A stretch of 64,000 bases of DNA. It comes from Macrotrachela quadricornifera (taxonomy: Eukaryota > Rotifera > Eurotatoria > Philodinida > Philodinidae). Numbering within the stretch: position 1 is the first letter of the stretch; the number at the start of each line of letters is the position of its first letter. This document shows positions 57,560 to 64,000 of the stretch, piece by piece. The stretch is from NCBI GenBank assembly GCA_022393335.1, contig JAJEKB010020951.1:597380-661379 (forward strand). Reading direction: 5' to 3'. Position numbers and translations under genes: made by a program. The notes under the pieces are model-generated. The model made no database searches, was not told where the DNA came from, and worked only from the letters and a program-made list of their open reading frames with translations.

Positions 57560-58800
57560 CGTCAGAACTGTGAACCATTGATTCCTCAAAAGTATTTGCA
57601 AAAACTCTTCTGATGAAGCCGTGGATTAATGTACCTTCAATCGTGTTTGAGAAAACCTTTGTGACGAAGCCGAGGATCACAGGTCACTCAATCGTATTTG
57701 CAAAAACTCCTCCGTTGGAATCGTAGATTAAAGTTCCCTCGATCGTATTTGCCAAAACCCTTTTGATGAAGTCATGGATTAATATACTCTCAAACGTATT
57801 TACAAAAACCATTCCGATAAAGCTGTGAATTACAGTTCCATTGATCGTATTTGCAAAAACCCTTTTGGCAAAGCCGTTGATTATTGTACCTCGAATCGTA
57901 TTTGGAAAAACCTTCCTGACAGAGCCGAGGATCACAGGTCATTCAATCGTATTTGCAAAATCCCCTCCGATGGAATTGTGGATTAAAGTTCCATTGATCG
58001 TATTTGCAAAAACCCCTCCGATGGAATTGTGGATTAAAGTTCCATTGATCGTATTTGCCAAAACCCTTTTGATGAAGTCATGGATTATTATACTCTCAAA
58101 CGTATTTACAAAAACCATTCCGATAAAGCTGTGAATTATAGTTCCATTGATCGTATTTGCAAAAACCTTTTTGGTGAAGCTGTGAATTACAAGCCCATTG
58201 ATCGTACTTGTAGAAACCCTTCCGTCAGAGTTATGGATTAGAGTTTCCATTGATCGTCGTTGCAAAAACCCTTCCGCTGAAGCTGAGAATTACAGTTCCA
58301 TTGATCGTCTTTGCAAAAACCTTTTTCATGAAGCTGTGAATTCAGTTTTATTGATCGTATTTACAAAAACCCTTCAAATGAAGCTCTGCGTTTCGATTTC
58401 ATCGATCGCATTTGCAAAAACCGTTTTGACGAAGTCGTTGATTACTATACCTTCAATAGTATTTGGAAAAACCTTTCTGATGAAGCCAGATATCACAATT
58501 CCCTTAGTCGTATTTCCAAAAACCCTTACGATGAAATCGTGAATTACAGTTCCCTCGATCGTCTTTGCAAAAACGATTTCCTTGGAACCATAGATCATAC
58601 TACTCTTTATCGTACCTAAATGAACACTGGCCTTAAAATATATTGAATTAAAACCCTATACAGTCTCAAAAACGATGCACTTCAAAAACCCACAATCACA
58701 TCAACGGTTTTTTCGTATATGTGGCGTCTAAAAACCCCTGGATGGTTTATGCAAAGATGAAGAAAAGACAAGATTTTTGTATTAAACTATTATTTTTTAC
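57560..58800. repeat. 51-bp tandem array ending at TTTTTTACAGT
   Basis: About 20 units with the core GATCGTATTTGCAAAAACCC, then GATGAAGCCGTGGATTA; phase marks at 57843, 57894, 57946, 57997 and 58048 give 51 bp. The array runs to about 58615, followed by a tail with AAACCC motifs and TTTTTTACAGT at about 58795. That tail is the complement of the CACTGTAAAAA motif found at the left of other arrays. Both strands are open for 80-115 codons because 51 is a multiple of three. Confidence 0.75.
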
Positions 58801-58804
58801 AGTA

Positions 58805-59352
58805 TAGTTTTGATGAATAAGTTTAATTTTAATAGAAATGGAAATTTTCGATCATTATCCGATCATTATCAACCTTATACCACGACCAATTTACAAAAGA
58901 TGTTAAAAATGAGAAAAACAGATAACATGAAGAAGACAAACATGAACATGATGAAAATTGAAAATAATTGTGTTTTCAATACAAATCAAACATTAACTTG
59001 ACATCATTAAACCATTAACTTCATTAACTGGTGTTAACCAATATCTACTACCTATATACTTGTAAATTTAAATTGCTCAAGATGATAAGTGCTACTCTTG
59101 TATAATAATATATGAAAAATGATAATCTTGAGATTTTATAATAAATTTTTTGAAGAAATAAGAATCTTGTTCATGTTATCTGTTTTTCCTATTTTTAACA
59201 TCTTTTGTAATTTGGTCGTGGTATAAGGTTGATAATGATCGGATAATGATCGAAAATTTCCATTTCTATTAAAATTAAACTTATTCATCAAAACTACACA
59301 AATTCTTCTATTTCTTCAAAAAATTTATTATAAAATCTCAAGATTATCATTT
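58805..59352. repeat. Two interleaved inverted repeats (order A, B, A', B')
   Basis: A (58805-58935) pairs with A' (59166-59296) over about 130 bp; 58821-58880 is identical base for base to the complement of 59221-59280. B (59118-59160) pairs with B' (59309-59352) over about 42 exact bases. B lies inside the A loop and A' lies inside the B loop, so the stems are mutually interleaved like a pseudoknot. A codes for a short frame from 58810 with no recognisable family. Confidence 0.88.
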
Positions 59353-59479
59353 ATTATATAACCTGTGTTGGTTATAGATTTTCAAGGATCCGTCCTAATT
59401 TTCCGCCAAAAGTCCATTGTTATCTTTAATAATAGGGGAAAACACAGAGGGACTCTTAAAATTTCATGTGGGGAGGCAT

Positions 59480-59790
59480 CAGTTCCAGTAGACGTGATTC
59501 TCATCTAACTATTCTTGGGAGAGTATTCGGGTCCTCAGATCTTTAAATTTTGGATATATTTGGATCCTCATAGGCTACTATTTGAAAGTACCATTGGACT
59601 CTCATGAGCTGTTGCTTGGAGATACCCTTAGGTTCTCATAGACTACTTTTTGTAGATTCCCTTAGGTCTTAATGGTCTAGTATTTAGAGGTATCTTTAGG
59701 TGCTCATGTGCTAATATTTTCAAGTGCCTTTGAGTACTCATAGACTATTATGTAGAGATTTCCTTGAGTCCTCCTATGATATTGAAAGAC
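59480..59790. repeat. Diverged tandem array, 34-bp units
   Basis: CTCATAGACTACTTTTTGGAGATACCCTTAGG-like units recur with 34-bp spacing (for example TCAT at 59568, 59602 and 59636). It is non-coding. A loosely related TTAATAACAGGACATG / TTAATATTAGCATGTG repetition occurs at 60765-60850. Confidence 0.6.
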
Positions 59791-62281
59791 TGTATGGTAC
59801 GATTCTTATGTCTGATAGATCTCTACACAGAATATATGTCCACCGTATAATAGAGCTCTACACGAAAAAAATCCCCACCCAATGTTATCGCATTCCAAAC
59901 ACACTAGAAGCCCATCAGTACCAAAATGAACACAAAACAGATATTTCATGCAATTGATAAATGAGCTCATAGCTTCTCAGCATTTACTCACAGATCACTT
60001 TATGTCTAAGTCGACTTGGTTTATTAACACTTTCTATGAACAGAAAAATCATCAAACTAATGCCTTTCAAGTGTTACAAAACAAATAAACTTACGAATTT
60101 GTATTAATACAGCGTAGTTATCTTAGAAATGCTGAAAAGATTTTACGTATAGAACAACGCCATTTTCTTAGGTCTTCTCTCGTGCGGAGATATTGTAGAG
60201 CTCAGAAACCGAATGATACAAATTTATATTAATTTTCACTGTTTCGCAATGAGATATGACAGAAGCACAAAACTGATTTTTACTACCACATGCGTAAATA
60301 TTTCATGAAAGAATAAAGTTCTTGAAAGAACTGAAGTATAACTGATATCAATAATACAGGAGTTTATCGTATTTGAATAACAATGTTAACGTGAAATTCT
60401 ACGATATAAACTATTATAATATTCAAGACTCTCACCTATCGTTCTCTCTAAAATGGGACATTCTCGTACTAAATAATCAACAGATCATTGTATATCTGTC
60501 TCATAGTATGTGAGGTATATCTCCTTCCGTATTTGAGCTATGCATAGGTTTCTAAGATCTGTTATACTTGTCTGATAAACGTAATCTTAAAAGCAGAATG
60601 AAGAACAATCGATGCAAAAGAAACACCTGCGCAAACTGATATCTTTTACAATAGAGTAAAACTCTATTAAGGTTTAATTGTGAAACGACGGGTGATAGAA
60701 GGGTTTGTAGAACATCAGAACCTAAGTGCAGTACTAAATTATACCACATGGTGGACCAACAGTCTCTCTTAATAACAGGACATGGGGACTTAAGAGTATC
60801 TCTTAATATTAGCATGTGAGGATTCAAGAGTCTCCCCAAATAATAGTCTTGACGAACCAATCCGACTGGATTTAGTTATCCAGTCCTGAACTGTAACTAT
60901 TTTAACCGATGAATCCATACATACACCAAGGTGATGCGCAAATAAATTCATTGATGACATTTGGTCTCGAATTATCCAGTTATTCTGAGTATAGGGAGTT
61001 CAGTGTATTTCTTTACCTTATTTTACATAGCGATACTAAGAGATTCTATAAGATTCCGAGATATTTTAAGAGCTTCCAAGGGATGCTCTAGGTTCCATGG
61101 GATTCCACAGATTATATAGCTATAGAATCTGTTGCTTCTCTCTTGGAGAAATCTTCTGCGTATTCTGTTAACACACTGTATCCCAAAAAAATTTTTTTTA
61201 TTAATATTTTCTTAAAAGAAAGAGTCTTGTAGTTAGATTTCATAGATGCATTAGCATCAGTGGAGATACTTTTGCTTAACAGTGAATTTTATACAGATAT
61301 AAAAATCTATGGACTTCGCATATTGAAGTTCAACCTATGATCTGACATAGAATTATAGTGAATACGATTATAATAGATCGTTTTAATTAGTAAAATTCAT
61401 ATTTACTTGATGTTGATTTGCAAAGAAGTGTTACTGATGTCCAATTAGAGTTTTTTCCAGTTATTCTGAGTGATTCCTGATATTTTTCTACCGAATTTTA
61501 ATGAGTGATTCTATGAGATTCTGTGGGATTCTAAAGATTCTATGTGATTCTACTGATTCTACCATGATTCCATTGATTCTAAGGCCATAGAATCAGCTGT
61601 TTCCCCCTTGATTCATTCTATAAAAATAAAATTTCAACTTTCATTTGAATTTATAGGAAATCATTAGGTTTGATGATTGTAGTAATAGATGTCGTAGGGA
61701 TTCTGATGTTGATCAAAAGATAAATCTCTCAGACAACTGAATTATTTTTACTATGGTCCTTCTCTATTTTTAGTAACAAAATAGTACTGTCTTATAGTCT
61801 TTTTGATCATATAAATGTGCATACGTAAATTTAAACATCAAAGAATAATCAGAAGAAAAGGGAAAAATAATATAAACTAGCAAGGAAAATGCGTGATGTA
61901 TTCGAACAATATCATTAGAGCAATAATATTGAAGAATTGAAAGAAAAACCAAACTGTACAGTGTAGCGTGATGAAAAAAACGTGTGCGAAAAATATTCAT
62001 CCATATCTATCTCATTATGATGTGTATGAAATAGCACGGTTGATTGATTCACGTATATAAACATTACTTGAAAAAAACCAACTAACAAACGACTTGAATA
62101 TATATAAGTATTATTGGGATGCTCAGATTGTTCTGTATTCTCGATGCATGCATTAAAGAATAGAACAGAGAAAAAACGCTTTTCTTTCGTCCTTATTCAA
62201 AAGGTAATATACATTGTGAATGATATATCGTGACTTACTGTACGGATACATTTCGAAAAAAAATTGTCAATTACATTTTTT
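59791..62281. other. Spacer upstream of the ABCC transporter, with GATTCT-rich patches
   Basis: No gene was recognised. Two patches (about 61030-61125 and 61495-61590) are rich in short GATTCT/GGGATTCC repeats and share a TTATCCAGTTATTCTGAGT/TTTCCAGTTATTCTGAGT lead (60966 and 61453), so they may be copies of one element. The last 200 bp before 62282 should hold the promoter. Confidence 0.45.
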
Positions 62282-64000
62282 ATGAAGAAGTATCACAACG
62301 ATGAATGTGAAAAGCTGGTGGCTAGTGATACAAGATTATACCATAGTGTTACCTGTAATCAACGACAGTCATCTCGTCTCGAATGGGCAGAATCTTCATG
62401 GACTCGATATTTGTATTTATTATGTTGGTGTTGGATTAATCCAATTCTTTCATTGGGTTATAAACGACCATTGACTGACAATGATCTTGATGATCTACCA
62501 CATAATGATAAATCCTCGACATTATTAAATCGAGTGCATTTTTATGACTGGACAATATCCACAACACGGAAAATTGTTGTTCAAATATTTTGGAAAGAAT
62601 TTATATTTACTGGTCCTTTTTACTTTCCTTATATAATCGCACGTATCGCTCAGCCGTTACTCATTCGTCATATTGTCCTAAATATAAGTAATGAGCAAGA
62701 ATCACCTATTACCGATTATTTTTGTGCTATGTTACTCTTTATTTGTGCAGTTATTCAAGTAATGATTCAACAATCAATTTCTTTCTATTCTAGTCGTATT
62801 GGTGTAAGAATTCGTAATTCTCTCACATTAATGATTTATAAACACTTATTGTCTATAAAAATGGTTTCACTTCAACAAATTAATGTTGCTCAAATTATTA
62901 ATTTGATTAGTAATGATACAACAAAACTAGAGGAAGTGTGTAGATATTTGCATTATATCTGGATAGGACCTCTTGAAGCTATAATCATATTTGGTATTCT
63001 TTGTTGGATGATTGGATTTTTACCTACACTATTCGGCTATGTCGTATTTGTTTTATTCACTTTTATACAATTACTATTTAGTCAAAAATTTAAGAAATAT
63101 CGAGAGATAACATCATTATGTAGTGATAAACGTATACATGTTTTTAACGAATTCATTCATGGATGTAATATAATCAAAATGTATAATTGGGAGAAACTTA
63201 TGGAAAATCGTATACAACAAATGCGTCAAAATGAACTTTCTAGTATTCGAAATGCATCTCGTTTACGTGCACTCAATCAGACTCAATTCTTTATTTCAAC
63301 ACCACTTCTCGCATTTATTAGTTTTGGTACTATGTGGCTCTTAAAATATCCATTGAATCCAATAAATATTTTTACAGCCCTTTCATTTTTTACTCTTTTA
63401 CGCTTGTCTGTTACATCTCTCATGCCATTGATCATTGAAAGACTAAGTGAAGCACATTTTGCTTCAGAAAGAATAGATACATTCATGCGATTCACTATGA
63501 CACAAGAACAACAATCACTATTACTCGTATCTCCATCGAATCACAAAGAAAAAGGAAAAATTGTCATGACTAATGCAACATTTTCATGGAATGATGAAAA
63601 TCCTTGTCTATTTTCATTGAATATTAATATTGAACCAAGAACATTTGTTGGTATTATAGGACCAATTGGATCTGGTAAATCTTCATTATTCGCTGGTATT
63701 CTTGGTGAAATAAAACTCATCAATGGTCAACTAAATACATATGATAGTTCATTCTCTTATGTTGCTCAATCATCTTGGATATTTGCTGATACAATTCGTA
63801 ATAATATACTTTTTGGAAGATCATTTGATGAACAAAAATATAAAGATATAATTTATGCATGTTGTCTTGATATTGATCTTAATCAATTTGGTTCTAGTCG
63901 TGATTTGACAATGATTGGAGAAAAAGGTGTGAATTTAAGTGGTGGACAAAAAGCACGTGTATCACTTGCCCGTGCTTTATATGCTGATTCAGATATTTAT
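62282..64000 (+). CDS. ABCC-type (short MRP/ABCC4-like) transporter, 3' end missing
   Basis: Open from the ATG at 62282 (MKKYHNDECEK) to the window edge, 573 codons without an intron or stop. A cytosolic lead with WINPILSLGYKRPL is followed by an ABC transmembrane domain with about six membrane segments (QPLLIRHIVL, then LLFICAVIQVM, and later GILCWMIGFLP). The first nucleotide-binding domain has Walker A GPIGSGKSS (about 63659-63685), Q-loop YVAQSSW, and signature LSGGQKARVSLARAL (about 63935-63980). Walker B falls beyond the edge. There is no TMD0, as in ABCC4 and CFTR. Full members are about 1300 residues with two such halves and export organic anions, conjugates or nucleotides at the plasma membrane; the substrate here is not predictable. 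Confidence 0.92.
   Translation, partial: MKKYHNDECEKLVASDTRLYHSVTCNQRQSSRLEWAESSWTRYLYLLCWCWINPILSLGYKRPLTDNDLDDLPHNDKSSTLLNRVHFYDWTISTTRKIVVQIFWKEFIFTGPFYFPYIIARIAQPLLIRHIVLNISNEQESPITDYFCAMLLFICAVIQVMIQQSISFYSSRIGVRIRNSLTLMIYKHLLSIKMVSLQQINVAQIINLISNDTTKLEEVCRYLHYIWIGPLEAIIIFGILCWMIGFLPTLFGYVVFVLFTFIQLLFSQKFKKYREITSLCSDKRIHVFNEFIHGCNIIKMYNWEKLMENRIQQMRQNELSSIRNASRLRALNQTQFFISTPLLAFISFGTMWLLKYPLNPINIFTALSFFTLLRLSVTSLMPLIIERLSEAHFASERIDTFMRFTMTQEQQSLLLVSPSNHKEKGKIVMTNATFSWNDENPCLFSLNINIEPRTFVGIIGPIGSGKSSLFAGILGEIKLINGQLNTYDSSFSYVAQSSWIFADTIRNNILFGRSFDEQKYKDIIYACCLDIDLNQFGSSRDLTMIGEKGVNLSGGQKARVSLARALYADSDIY

Noticed and set aside
63283..63723. Minus-strand frames within the last kilobase
   Set aside because: They are opposite the continuous ABCC transporter frame with Walker A and signature motifs.

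Overview
The window looks like nuclear DNA of a bdelloid rotifer, with a Rotaria/Adineta-type genome as my best guess. That is an inference. It rests on AT-rich sequence, very short GT-AG introns (about 45-70 bp), a TIR-NACHT-HEAT protein with near-identical 35-residue repeats, an F-box gene built from dozens of one-exon leucine-rich repeats, and a bacterial-type peptide exporter that has gained introns. No RNA gene could be identified by eye. Layout: (1) 1-2560, minus strand, 3'-incomplete TIR-NACHT-HEAT gene. (2) 2.6-22.9 kb, a gene-poor zone of repeats and non-autonomous transposons. It holds foldback elements, a 175-bp tandem array, an array of GAAAC-type palindromes split by a hAT-like element with a perfect 8-bp target duplication, a MITE with an internal 32-bp minisatellite, a CCCAGG-ended element whose centre is an array of microexon-like units, and a second hAT-like element that holds a 120-bp tandem array and a 622-bp hairpin. 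(3) 22979-28314, plus strand, apparently intact F-box/LRR gene of about 35 exons. (4) 28.5-30.6 kb, a decayed transposase gene cut by a second copy of the MITE. (5) 31830-32018, minus strand, a small secreted cysteine-rich peptide. (6) 34167-36692, plus strand, a complete SbmA/BacA/YddA-type ABC exporter in three exons. (7) 38.1-45.2 kb, several tandem arrays with 42- or 51-bp units, plus a second CCCAGG-ended element. (8) 46.2-49.8 kb, remnants of an unrecognised multi-exon gene, a foldback and a Tc1/mariner-like element. (9) 50770-56671, a young Ty3/gypsy-type LTR retrotransposon: 410-bp LTRs differing at one seen position, TSD CAGTC, a -1 frameshift heptamer at the gag end, and three in-frame nonsense codons in pol. 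(10) 57.4-59.8 kb, a Mutator-like MITE with a 9-bp target duplication, a 51-bp array and two interleaved inverted repeats. (11) 62282-64000, plus strand, start of an ABCC-type (short MRP) transporter that runs off the window. The host genes fit intracellular immune-type sensing (TIR-NACHT-HEAT), probable ubiquitin-ligase adaptor work (F-box/LRR), secretion of a defence-type peptide and export of peptides or drugs (two unrelated ABC transporters). They lie as islands in repeat DNA and show no operon-like arrangement. The most unusual feature is the pair of CCCAGG-ended elements sharing one architecture but little sequence: termini, element-specific subterminal repeats, and a central array of units flanked by splice-site-like sequence.
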